DNA of 64,000 nt. It comes from Brasenia schreberi (lineage: Eukaryota; Streptophyta; Magnoliopsida; Nymphaeales; Cabombaceae). Position 1 is the first letter of the stretch. Each line of letters starts with the position of its first letter. The stretch spans positions 8,626,501 to 8,690,500 of the forward strand of contig JAYKKT010000064.1 in NCBI GenBank assembly GCA_036023115.1, given 5' to 3'. Shown one piece after another: positions 1 to 10,900 of this stretch. The notes beneath the pieces are model-generated. The model worked only from the letters and a program-made list of their open reading frames with translations. It did not search any database and was not told the DNA's origin. The translations under genes were made by a program, and so were the position numbers.

Positions 1-1519
1 TAACTTCATATCCTGTCATTGCTGGTGCCTCTAACTCATATTTGTGCTTGTGACCACCATAACTTTGGGAAACCTTGCGTAAAATGGACTCTAAATTTGT
101 TCGTACCAAATCTAAAATCACTTGATGATAATACTCCCTCGAAAAGATAAGCAAAAGTTGTAATCTGGATCGGGAGAACACGATTAGAAGGTAAATGTTT
201 CTTTATCCTACCGTAGGTCCTATAGATTGTATTTATTAATGATGAATTAATTTTGTTTAGTTTTTTTAATTTTGGAGATGAATGATGTGCATTATTTAGT
301 TGACGAATGACGGGCTAATAACAAGTATTTCTCGCTTTAAAATGTTGTTACTCTGATAAACTTTGTTAGAAACATTGTTAACCTATAATTAAATCAAGGC
401 TGGTTCATACCGGATCAAGAATTTGTTAACACTATGTGATTAAATAGCCGCCATTGGCATGTAGAAAATGGCACATTTTTATATTGCTCCTGTAAAAATA
501 ACACAATTGACAAAGGAATTACTGCCCATGTTGGCATGTAGAAAAATTTGACAACACCTTTTTATGCAAATACTTCCTTGTGGGCTAGCCGAAAGTTTGA
601 TTGACTTAAATCTATTTATTAGTCTATATCGAAAATTTATCTTTACTTGTATTTAGTGTCATATCAAAATTACAATAATACAAGCTAAAGATTTTCTATT
701 TTTAATAGTTATCTATATTCTCCCACAAGATCAATATAATGAACTTTGTAAATTTATGCATATTAAAATATTTTTAAGTTAAATTAAAAGAAAATATTTA
801 GTCTATATAATTTTTTTCTTATTATAAAATGCGGCCAAACAAGCCTTAATCTATATAATTTTACTCATTTTTAATTTAATTGTTATGTTTTTATTAATAA
901 GTCATCATATTTATAATTTTTTTAAAATGACTCCAATTGTTAATTTTTATTATAGCATTAATCAATTTAATTTCTATTAAACATTTTACAAAAAAAATTA
1001 AAAAGAATACATATTTAGAATAAATGAATACTTACTAAAATGAAAGAATACTTACTAAATGTTATACAAGAAAAAAAAAAAAGAAAAGAGCATATAAAGA
1101 ACCTCATATTAGATAAAGAAACAAGTATTATGTTATTCTACTTACGACGAAAAGATATAATGGTATTATAATAAAATTAATGACAAAAACTATTTTTAAA
1201 AATTTTTAAGTGTGAAGATGAATTTAAAAAAATTATAAAGACTAAATTGAAAAATAACATATAAAGTATAAAAACCCAAAATTTTAATTTAACCTAACAT
1301 TTATTTACGTTATTTCTCTTCCCACCAATATTCTTGCCTTATTTATTATAATATCATTTATTATAATATTTTTTCCTTGTAATAATCATTAGGGTGAGTA
1401 TATCCCACTTCTCCATTGAAAAATGACATATCCAATGTATTAATCTTTAAGACTAATTCCTCCTACTAACTTGTTCTCCCGAAGTTAGTTAGAATAAATT
1501 TGAGTTTTAAAAATTAAAC
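1..1519. other. AT-rich spacer with no recognised gene
   Basis: This stretch is strongly AT-rich, with many poly-A and poly-T runs and no reading frame that resembles a protein. The pol part expected downstream of the copia protease remnant at its right edge is absent, so the boundary near 1519 is either an old deletion or a diverged end. Nothing else is supported. Confidence 0.6.
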
Positions 1520-3858
1520 TTAATATATTTTTAAATTTAGTTTAGGTATAAAACTTACATTTTGAATTTTGAAATCACCTTTTTCAAAATTTTCAATTTT
1601 TTCAATTTGAAGTTTTGTATCATCGGCAGTAAAAACATGTTTTTCAAAGATATCCTGAGAATTTTTCAAAGATTTTTTGTTATTGGTCATATAAAAAGAA
1701 ACACCCGAGTCTAAGAACCATGACATACCTTGAGAAGTGGAGAGAGTATTTTCGAAAATGCTTGCCTTCTCTTTAAACATTTCTTCTATATAAGCTTTGA
1801 TGTTGAAAGGCAAGACTCCTCCATCCTTGTCTTTCACAGCTCTAACGTTTTCATATTTCTTTCGAAGATGACATGTGGTCTTAATGTGATAATTTTCCTT
1901 ACAATAGTGGCATACCGTGTCCTTATTTGGTCATGGTACCGAGGGCTTTTTGTTTGATTCGTTACTTTTTTGTCTTTCAAAGTTTTTAATGTGAGAGCCT
2001 TATATGTCTTCATATTTGCTCCTGGCTCGAAAGCGGCAAGGATGACTTCTTTTGCAACACTTATGTTTTTTAATCTAGTTCCTTTCATAACTAGATCGGC
2101 CAAAAATGTATCTCCCTTTGGTCTAGGTTTTCTATGTATTAAATTTGATCTAATATTTTCAAATTTATCTCTTAATCCTCACATAAATAGGAAGAAATAT
2201 TGATTGTCTAAGAACTCTTGAAATTCGTCTATTTTTTGAAGTTTTCCAAATTTATCAAAATTTCTAAGTTCCATAACTCGGAAAACTCAATGTGATAATC
2301 TCAAATGCTTAGGTTGTCTTGTTTAAGCATTATCGTTCTTTCCATCAAATCAATTTGAAATACGAAATCATCTTGAGAATGAATCTTTTTCAAATACTCC
2401 CATGTTTCAAAAGCATTTTAAAATACACTAATTCGATTTCTAAGTTTTTCGTCTATATTTTGGCAAATTATCCATGTTATTTTTGCATTCATTTTTTTCT
2501 AATTTTTTCAATCTTGCTTTTATTTTTCTTGGGCTTCGAAAGTATCATCGTTTAAATCTTCAATATCTAAGGTACGTTTTTCAATTATCCTATCTATGTA
2601 ATCTCAAAAATCTTTAGACAAAAAGTACTTTTTCATTGTTCTTGCTAGTGTTATCCGTATCGTGGGAAGGCACGATACGGGTGATACGCCCAAAATTTTT
2701 TTTTTCAATTTTTTTTGTAGGTTTTTGGCCTCTCTTCACTTCCCTATGTTTGTAATTTGGGTTTATAATTTTATTTATTGAATAAGAATAATTTATGAAC
2801 AAATAAAAATTATAACAAAATAATTTTCCTTTCTATTGCCAACTTTTAAGTATATTTCTGCTAGTAGTTTCTAATTTCATGAGATCGCAAACAATTAAAA
2901 ACATTTGGTTGTCTCGGTTCATTGAGTGGGCATTTCACAACTTTACTATTTTAGGGTTCACCTTACGTGACTTCCATTGAGTTGAACATGATCAACGTGT
3001 GTGAGGCTTAACTCAGTCTGCGAAGTGAGAAATGAAGCTCAAGCATTAGTTAAAAACTTGTCTCTAGTAAGAGAAAAAGGGATATAGTAATAATATCACA
3101 TCACTGAGGTGTCATAGAGTCAATAATCAAAGAAATTGAGCTCATTGTTTTGCTCACATATGAAAATTAGCAAATATGACAACTACATGTACATAGATAG
3201 CAATTTGTTAATTTTGATATATTAGATGAGTGGATTATGGAAGATAACGAAGAAAATGCACTCCTAACCGAAGAAGACATTGCATGAATTAATTTGAATT
3301 GCAACAACATCACGAAGGAGATGAAGATTTTCATTTTAAAGTAGAAGGTGATGAGAAACTTTGAATCTTTATCAAGTAGAAGATGAAGATTATTTAGTTA
3401 ATGATCCTGATACAAATTTACAATATATAAAATGTAAATGTATTTCATTTTTTGCTTCAAAATATGTAATTTTGGATGCAATTGTTCAATGTTGAATGTT
3501 CAATCTGTGCTAAACTTTGCATTATATGAATTTAAAGCAATTATCAGATTTTTCTAGTTTTTTACTAATTTTCTTGATTTTTTAAATAATTTTTATATTA
3601 TTTTAATATTAAAGTATGATACGATATGATACGTCCTATCGTGGAGCCCAGCGATACGCGTCAGACAACACTGGTTCTTGCCCATCTTTAATAACATTTT
3701 GGGTCAAGAATGCATTTAAAAGACTCATTTTTGTTATCCATTTCAAAGAACAAACAAAGATTTTGACGTTACCGTAAGTTTGGAGCGTCAAGCAAGTGAT
3801 GTCACAAACGTTTCATTCTTGGCATGTTTCTCAATGTACTCAAATTCTTCAAAATGAA
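1520..3858 (-). pseudogene. Copia-1 gag-protease remnant (Ty1/copia)
   Basis: Reading leftwards from the primer-binding site, broken frames give a copia gag (a piece with WEYLKKIHSQDD and a following HIEFSELWN), then a CCHC zinc knuckle region near 1835-1915. A retroviral-type aspartic protease start with the SWFLDSGVSFYMTN motif follows near 1690-1735. In this family gag forms the virus-like particle and the protease processes the polyprotein. The frame has multiple stops and shifts, and integrase, RT and RNase H are missing. A hAT-like element splits gag at 2646-3673. It is clearly dead. Confidence 0.8.
2646..3673. mobile_element. Non-autonomous hAT-like DNA transposon, 1028 bp
   Basis: The element is bounded by a perfect 8-bp direct repeat, GTTCTTGC, at 2638-2645 and 3674-3681, the target duplication length of hAT elements. 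Its ends are inverted repeats: the left begins TAGTGTTATCC and the right, reverse-complemented, CAGTGTTGTCTG. GATACG-type subterminal motifs lie inside both ends. Removing it rejoins the copia gag reading around the site. A short plus-strand acidic coding remnant near 3230-3420 could be a transposase tail, but no catalytic domain is visible. Confidence 0.85.
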
Positions 3859-3870
3859 GCTCTGATACCA
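3859..3870 (-). other. Copia-1 primer-binding site
   Basis: On the minus strand this reads TGGTATCAGAGC, the site complementary to the 3' end of initiator tRNA-Met that primes reverse transcription in plant copia elements. It abuts the CA end of the LTR at 3871. Confidence 0.85.
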
Positions 3871-4379
3871 TGTAAATATTTATTGATGTATGAATGTTGA
3901 AGCGGCCAAATCACAAATCATAAATGTATTGATAGGGTTGTCAAGATACCAACACATCCAAATATGGATGTTTCAAGTAAAAAATACACAAGAGTCAAGA
4001 AGGAGACAAATCTATAAGTCAAAAGGCTTTAGAAGACAACTTATTATTAATGTATATTAAGGCTCTATTTATAGAGCAAAAAGGAAGATAATTTACAACA
4101 CAAGTGGACAAGAGAGAGGAGATAACAGGACTAGCCGTTGGAGGCAACTGTCCTCCAACAGCTAGTTGAGGCCAACTCCAAGGAGAGTCGTTGGGAGTTG
4201 GTAGCTCCCAACGGCTACATGGCAATGGGCCAGCTGCCTCCAACGGCTAGTTGAGGCCAGCTCCAAGGAGAGCCGTTGGGAGTTGGTAGCTCCCAACCGC
4301 TACATGGCAACAAGCCCTAGGCCATTTAATAGTCTTCAATCACTCGTCCTAGTGGCCTGTGATCCTATTACATTTAACA
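3871..4379 (-). repeat. Copia-1 5' LTR (about 509 bp)
   Basis: On the minus strand the LTR starts TGTTAAATGT (4379) and ends AATATTTACA (3871), the usual TG..CA ends, followed directly by the primer-binding site. It contains a tandem pair of roughly 80-bp units (about 4146-4226 and 4230-4309) built from CCAACGGCTA and GGGAGTTGGTAGC motifs. These are a plausible enhancer-like repeat of the U3 part. It sits inside the integrase region of Copia-2, so Copia-1 inserted after Copia-2. The left partner LTR is not in the window. Confidence 0.8.
4064..4073 (-). promoter_or_regulatory. TATA box of the Copia-1 LTR
   Basis: The minus strand reads TATAAATAGA, a strong TATA box about 190 bp inside the LTR before its primer-binding site. 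In copia LTRs such a box drives the genomic transcript that starts at the R region. Confidence 0.6.
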
Positions 4380-6516
4380 CTAGTCTTCCCAATTATAGCT
4401 TAGAACATGAGGTAATATTGTATTTTTCTAAGTTGAAGTAGATTCTATATTTGACTTAAGTTCAAAGAATGAGACATTTAGAGACACATAGGTCTTTCTG
4501 GTCTTAGGGTCATAACATTTGTAACCCTTTTGCACTGGGGAGTAATCAATAAAGATGCACTTGATTGCACGGAGATCAAGTTTGTCTCTATGGTGATTAT
4601 GAACATAGACAAATGAACATCTAAATACACGAAGTTGTACAAGAAGTAGTTTTTTTTCCAAGTAAAAATAATTGTATAGGAGACTTTTCATTCAATAATT
4701 TTGTAGGCATTTTATTTATGAAGAACATAGAAGTTAGAACAGTTTCCCCCAAAACGATTTGGGAGTATTAGCTCCAATGAGTAGGGCCCGAGCCACCCGA
4801 AGAATATGTCTATTTGTTCTTTCAGCAACTCCATTCGGTTGTGGAGTATACGGCCAGTTGGTTTGGTGTATAATTCCATGACCTTGAAGGTATCTACCCA
4901 ATGTCTCAAAAATGTATTCTCTTTCATTATCTCAACGAAGCTTTTCGATAATTGTATGGAACATGATCTCAATAAATTTATGAAACACAAGGAATATTCA
5001 TGAGACCTCACTTTTATATTTCAAAAGGTATACAAAAGTAAACTTTGTATAATCATGAATAAAAGTTACAAAATAATGATGCCCTGTCAAAGCAAAGCAA
5101 TGGCTTGGACCCCATATGGAATAGAAGTTTTTTATTCACTTCAAGAAAATAAAGCACGATTATGTTTTGGGAAATATATTCTTAAGTTTGGAAATAGGAA
5201 GATGTCCAAGTCGCAAGTGCCACAACTGAATTGCATCCTCTTTTCATATTGGGATGAACGATGCCACATGTATGTCTATATTTGTATCTAACTCCTTCAG
5301 AATGTTGAGTCCCCATGCAAGTTACCATATCCGAAGATCCTTTCCGTCTTGAGATTGTGAAAGATATATCCGAAGGAGGAGAAAGTTATTGAACAATTCA
5401 TATCTTTAATAAGGGAACTCACAAATAATAACTTTATAGGTAAGCTAGGTACATAATATACAGAAGACAATACTCCCACACTTGTTATAATACTTTCTTT
5501 TCCTATCATCGAAATGTAGGAGCCATCAGTTAGCCGAACTTGACTATGCTTATGTATCTTATGATAATCATATAATTTGTCCTTGTTACCTATCGTGTGA
5601 TGAGTGGCCCAAGAGTCAATCACCCAATAATTATATAGGGAATGAATACCGTTACTATGGGCAATTGTGGTCATAGGTGTTGATGTAGATTCTTGTTCAT
5701 TGAGTTTAGCCTCCACTTCAGACAGTATTTTCAATAATTGATTCATAGTGTCATTACCTGCGATCTCATTGTTTGGATCAACTTCACTTACCTGATATGA
5801 TTTGTTCTTGAGGTACCCAACACAACTCTCGAGTGTCTTATTTTTTCATAATGGGAACATTGCAGTTTATCCTTCTTTACAGAAGACAAGATACCACAAC
5901 CACTTTCTCTAGAGGAGGTACCACGACCTTTAGAGGAACTGAGGGGAGGGGATGTTCCTCTTTCCTATGAGTGTTGATTGACATGGACCAACACTAATCA
6001 CACTCCCCCTTTCTAAAATTATGTGATCCTCTTTTATGATAAGAAGTGAGTAAACAATTCCCAAGGAGAGAAGTTCTTTTATTTCCTTTGACTAACTCAA
6101 AGTTTGAAGATACTCCCCATAGCAAATAAAAAATTCCGTCTCTTTAATTTTTCCTTTGGTACAAGTTTCACACTGAGTTGGAGAATAATATTCCAACTCC
6201 TCCCATAGACCTCGTAGTTTTGTGTAGTATTCACTCACTGAGTGTGCTCCCTGTTTACATCTCCTAATTTTATCGACAATTTCATATTTCTTGGTTATAT
6301 TCTTCTTTCGAGAGTAAGTGTCTTCAATGGCTTTCCAAATTTTTTGAACAAAATCAAGACGCATACAAGTATGGTTTAAAGAAGGAACGATAGATTGAAG
6401 AATCCAAGACAATACCAAAGCATTCTGTCTTCGCCACTTTGAGAAAGAAGTCTATGAAGGTTTAGGACACTCCTGTGACATATTCTAATTTGTCATGCCC
6501 TTCAAGAGTTAACTCT
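4380..6516 (-). pseudogene. Copia-2 gag-pol remnant (gag, protease, integrase)
   Basis: In transcription order (right to left) broken frames show gag (6092-6500), a zinc-knuckle region (about 5760-6060) and protease plus gag-pre-integrase (5297-5746, with WVIDSWATHH in place of the active-site D[ST]G). Integrase pieces follow at 4712-5011 and 4428-4691 (CIFIDYSPVQKGYKCYDP). Reverse transcriptase and RNase H are cut off by the Copia-1 insertion at 4379/4380. Stops and shifts are common. The element continues to the right, beyond three later insertions, to its own LTR at 14300-14548. Confidence 0.8.
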
Positions 6517-8390
6517 TATGTTGCATGGATACGGGTATGGTATCGGTACCCGGTACGGGTATATGATACGTAATTTTTTTAAAAACTAAGATATGGGCAT
6601 ACCACTATTAAAAAATATAATAAAAAAATAAATTTACATAAATATATATATATATATACACACAATTATATAGAGCATTCTATATTTTAAAGAGCATTCC
6701 TGTGTTTGAGAATAATTCTATTCTAACTATAAGAATGTCATTTATATTCTTCTTCAAAGTAAGAACAATTAAACAGCAAACACATACCAGAAGTCGTCAA
6801 ACACATACCAGAAGTCGTCGATTTTCTGTATTTTGTTATCTTCTCAGGGCAGTCTTCCTGCATCACATACCCCTTTCAAAGGATCTTTATGTGGTAAACA
6901 CATACCTGCATAAACCCGTATTACATAGTTCACCAAACAAAATGATTAAAGCTTGGATAAATGAGAATAAAATATGCACCTGTTTTAAAACGGCATACCC
7001 ATGCAACATAGCCTTCAGGGAACTATATTCGGTATGTACTTAAGGGAACAAAATATTCTAACAAAATATTGCATAAATACTTCATGAACCATTCTGATTC
7101 CCTAAATTATCACACTCCATCCTTGGTAAAGCTTACAACTGTCCGGTCCTGATATAGTCAGAACATGGGCTTGGAACCGTCACACTGTTTTTCTAATAAA
7201 TGTATATGTGTGTGTTATAGCTTCGAAATCAAGAGGACACATAAATTAAATCATGTTCGCTGATGTTGGTGTACATAATTATCCTTAGTAGGCAAATTCT
7301 CCCATACGAGAATTCGCCTTCTTCAATTGTGGCAGCCCCAATTTTCAGGCAGCTATTTTTAAGGGCTTATTTGAAGATGGACCTAAAGCATATCAACTGT
7401 TCAGATGATGCCCTATTCCTCAATCTCTTAGCAAGGGTTCATGAAAATGGACAGTATGCAGTGCCTTAAGCCAATACTGTTCTTATCAGGACCATAGATA
7501 TTTAATTTGACAGGATAATTTGATAAGATATACTAAATGATCAACATTTCTAATTTTACATGGTGATAACTTGCCCACTGGTGGCAACCCTGTGCCAAGA
7601 AACTAACTAGTACTCATTATACAAGTAAAGAGTATATGAAAAAGCTGGTACATGTAGATAACATCGTTGGCCCAAAAAAATGAAAAACAATACCCCAGAA
7701 GCACCATTCAGCAGACCACCATAAAAGATATATCTAGAATATGGTGCAAGCTGCTTGATAAGCTCCAGAGTCCAGACGAGTTTTAATTCAAAAATCTTTC
7801 AAATATATAGATGACATTCTTGACCTAGATTACCTAAAAAATGCACCTAACTTTACACTTAAGCAGGTAATTGTTTTGGAACTACATTTATGTGAGGAAA
7901 ACTGAGTTGATTTAAGCACTATCATATTGGCCAAATGCCAATATATAGTAATATATGCATGTGAGGTAGACATAGGCACAATCAATCTACTGAATCAAGG
8001 GGAAACCAAGGGCTCTGAGCTGTAAAATGGACACAAGTTGATGAAATAAAATCAAAGGGAAGCCAAGGGCTCTGAGCTGTAAAATGTGTTGGGCATGTGA
8101 GACACATAATTAAATTAAAAAAAAAACTTCAATTTAATAACGCCCGAGGATTAAAAAATCTTCCTTCAAAGGTAACAAGAGAAAAGATTACAATTTACAA
8201 ACATTGCTTTAGAAATAGACGAGAAGAAAAAGAAGAAAATGTAATTAAAAGCACCCAATATCCCTCTAACCGCGAGCTGAAATGATCCTTTCATCCTTTT
8301 TGCCCATTATTCTCTCCAAAACCACATTATCTAAGAAGCTCCAATTGAATGGTAACAGCAGAAACAAGAAAAGGAAATTAAAGAGAAGAA

Positions 8391-8435
8391 ACAACAACAA
8401 CAACAACTACGCCTTTTCCCATAGTAGACGGGGTC
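8391..8435 (-). mobile_element. Minimal 45-bp LINE 3'-tail insertion
   Basis: Only the ACAAC-repeat tail and about 30 bp of the RTE LINE 3' end are present. The insert is flanked by a perfect 17-bp duplication, starting GAAATTAAAG, at 8374-8390 and 8436-8452. Such a duplication is the signature of target-primed reverse transcription. The insert is extremely 5'-truncated, or is a tiny tail-only retroposon. Confidence 0.85.
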
Positions 8436-8571
8436 GAAATTAAAGAGAAGAAGTGAAGACAAATACCAATCGGATTAAGGTGAAATGATAATGAACTTTA
8501 AATATGGTTTTAGACAGCGACTACTTGTTCAAATTCTTTCTGCTGTCCATGAATCAGCCGAGTGTACCTCA

Positions 8572-8717
8572 CCTGAGAAATCCAACAGGCCCACCCGTGA
8601 AGAAAAGGTCAAGAACTCTTCCTCGCCGAAATTCGATCTCTCCCTCGTCGGAAATCCACGAAACCCGCCGTTCACCGACCGCAGTCCTGGTGATGAGTTG
8701 AGAACAAGAGAGAGATG
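8572..8717 (-). pseudogene. Captured first-exon-like fragment of unknown gene
   Basis: On the minus strand an ATG at 8717 opens a frame (MHLSLVLNSSPGLRSVNGG...) ending at CTCAG|GTGAGG, a good splice donor, at 8571/8572. The block is much richer in G+C than its surroundings. It lies wholly inside the TIR element at 6517-8883, so it is best read as a captured 5' exon. I do not recognise the protein. It could also be a captured 5' UTR read by chance. Confidence 0.35.
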
Positions 8718-8996
8718 CATGTAGGATTGGGGATTAGGGTACGCCAAACACCTTTTATACGTGACATACCCAAACTTGGGTACACATACTGGTATACAAA
8801 TATGCGTACCGACACACCATTCACAGTATGGGTACATACCAGATACGGGTACATCGCCCAGAAGGGCATACCCATGCAACATAGGTTAGCTCTATAGATC
8901 TGGCCCAATGTTCATAATTTTTTTCATCGAATCGAATGTTTGTGTGTTTAAGATGCTTTTGTTAAAGAACTGGGCCAGAGTGGCCCAGCCCTGACA

Positions 8997-9740
8997 GATG
9001 ACAAAGTCGTTGAAACACCAGAAGTAATCAACCAGAAGATGCGCCTAGTTGATGGTGAACTTCTGAGTGATCCCACGCCTTATAGACAGATGGTTGGAGC
9101 ACTCACATATCTCACCATAACACGGCTTGATATTACTCATGATGTTCATATTGTAAGTCAGTTTCAGCATGTACCCACCTCAGTGCATATGAGTGCTGTT
9201 ATGAGGATTGTTCGCTATATTCGACAAACCTCAACTAAGGGAGTATTTCTATCTTCCTCGTTATTTCAGTTGCTTGCATATACTGATGCTGATTGGGGTG
9301 GTGATGTGAATGACAGGCACTCTACTACCGGATATTGCATATTCCTTGGTTACTCATTCATTTCATGGAGATGCAAGAAACAACAAAAGGTGTCTCTTTC
9401 GTCCACTGAAGCTGAGTATCGTGCTATGACCAACACTACTACCGAACTAACTTGGCTGCGACGACTACTTCAAGACTTGAGCATACAACTAGAAGCTCTT
9501 CCAATAATGTTCTGCGACAACAAAAGTGCTATGTATATAGCCAACAACCATACCTTCCATGAGTGCACAAAGCACATAGAGATGGATTGTCACTATGTTC
9601 GTGAAGAGCATCTACAAGGCAATTTGACATTATAGTTTGTAAAATCAGAATATCAACTTGCAGATGTGTTCACCAAGTCCTTACCTGCTCCTCGATTTCA
9701 ATATTTAATTGGCAAACTTCAGGTCATGGAGCTGTCAGTT
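8997..9740 (+). pseudogene. Copia-3 RT C-terminus and RNase H
   Basis: The frame is open from the deletion junction. It carries the copia RT end (DGELLSDPTPYRQMVGALTY) and RNase H motifs TDADWGGD, the STEAEYRA segment, a DNKSA motif and the KHIEMDCHYVRE segment. These parts copy RNA to DNA and remove the RNA template in the particle. A TAG at 9633-9635 interrupts the frame shortly before the family's usual end; the remaining residues (QLADVFTKSLPAPRF) follow in frame. Confidence 0.85.
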
Positions 9741-9750
9741 TGAGGGGGGG

Positions 9751-10134
9751 TGTTAAAGAATTGGGCCAGAGTGGCCCGGCCCTGGCCCACTGGGCCATTA
9801 GGGCCAGGGCCCCCAGGGCCACTAGCCATTGGGGGCTGGCTGCAGCCAGCCCCCCTCTTTCCCCTCTCCCTTCTATCTTTACTCCCTCACTCTCTCTCAC
9901 TCTCATTCACTCATTTTTTCTCTATAAATACACTTGTAATCTCTTGTAAATTCAAGCCTTTGATGGCTAATGAATAACGATTATTTATTCAAGCTTGTGC
10001 TTTGTTTATTTTCCTTTTTGCATGCACTTGTTGCTCTTGGCTATTCCCTTTTCTAAGGGCTTGTGGTTGTTACTTTGTGGTATTGTCCACTCGTTGATCT
10101 TCCGCAACTGTATTGAAGCATAGACTTCATTACA
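9751..10134 (+). repeat. Copia-3 3' LTR (384 bp)
   Basis: It starts TGTTAAAGAATTGGGCC immediately after the G-rich polypurine tract and ends CATTACA before the GCTTT target duplication. The first 34 bp match the 5' LTR stub at 8960 with a few substitutions, so the insertion is not recent. CTCTATAAATAC near 9919 is a likely TATA box. Confidence 0.85.
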
Positions 10135-10900
10135 GCTTTATCCTCTCTTGTTTCTCCCCAAAGATATCTCCTACAATCTTCTCCATGTTTTAGACCTCAC
10201 TAGGGCCTATTTGGGATGCGTGTATACCGACTTGGGTTGCGTGCAGGTTCAACTCTCCGTGATGCCTCTTATTTTTGGTGAAATCTCCCACTTGTCTTTG
10301 ATGTTTCTACACTTATTCTTAAATCCTAGGGTTTCAATACTCAGAAAACCCTAAAACCATTTTTTTAATCTTCGACAACTCGTACACTGATTTCAACCTA
10401 TGTCACACGGGTGCGGGTGCGGGTGTGGGATACGGCAAATTTCAAAAAATTTGGGTGCGGCGACATAGCTAAGGTATATAATATTATATATATTATATAT
10501 TCAAGCTAAAACAAGTGAGACATCAATTTATATGACGACAATAGTAAGTACACAACTTTATATTAAAGCAAAACAATTAAACAACTACCAATTTCATCAT
10601 AATACACAAATTAATCATAAGAAAATCAAGATTTGCATATCAACAATATTATGAACTATGAACAATATTAATGTTTGATAAATGAAATGAACATGTAGCT
10701 GATAAATTATAGATCTTCGCTATCAACAATATTATCAACTGAAGGGACTATTGGATCAGTGAGTTCCATATTAAGAGTATGCAAATCTTAGCTATCATCT
10801 AAGTGATATTCCTCCGAGTTTGCATTCCAATATTTTGATGCTCCTTCACTGCAATATATTCAAATAAATAACAAGAAAAGATCAAATATAATCATCATAA

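Larger units (their letters stand above)
6517..8883. mobile_element. TIR element carrying gene-like fragments (Pack-type), 2.37 kb
   Basis: The left end reads TATGTTGCATGGATACGGG. The right end, reverse-complemented, reads TATGTTGCATGGGTATGCC, so the first 12 bases match. Flanks 6507-6516 (AGTTAACTCT) and 8884-8893 (GGTTAGCTCT) agree at 8 of 10 positions and look like an aged 10-bp target duplication. GGTATG/CATACC repeats fill both subterminal regions. No transposase is inside; instead there is an exon-like GC-richer block at 8572-8717 and another coding-like stretch near 7680-7790. A second right-end-like motif lies at 6994-7010. The superfamily is uncertain: end sequence and neighbours suggest hAT, the 10-bp duplication is closer to MULE. 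Confidence 0.65.
8960..10134 (+). mobile_element. Copia-3, internally deleted, with target duplication
   Basis: A 5-bp duplication GCTTT flanks the element (8955-8959 and 10135-10139). A 34-bp stub of the 5' LTR (8960-8993) is joined directly to the end of reverse transcriptase, so primer site, gag, protease, integrase and most of RT are deleted. RNase H, a polypurine tract at 9740-9750 and a full 3' LTR remain. It inserted into the leader of Copia-2. Confidence 0.85.

Noticed and set aside
9724..9977. Overlapping short frames at the start of the Copia-3 3' LTR
   Set aside because: They lie in the LTR; composition is repetitive GGCCC text and no start context or homologue is evident.
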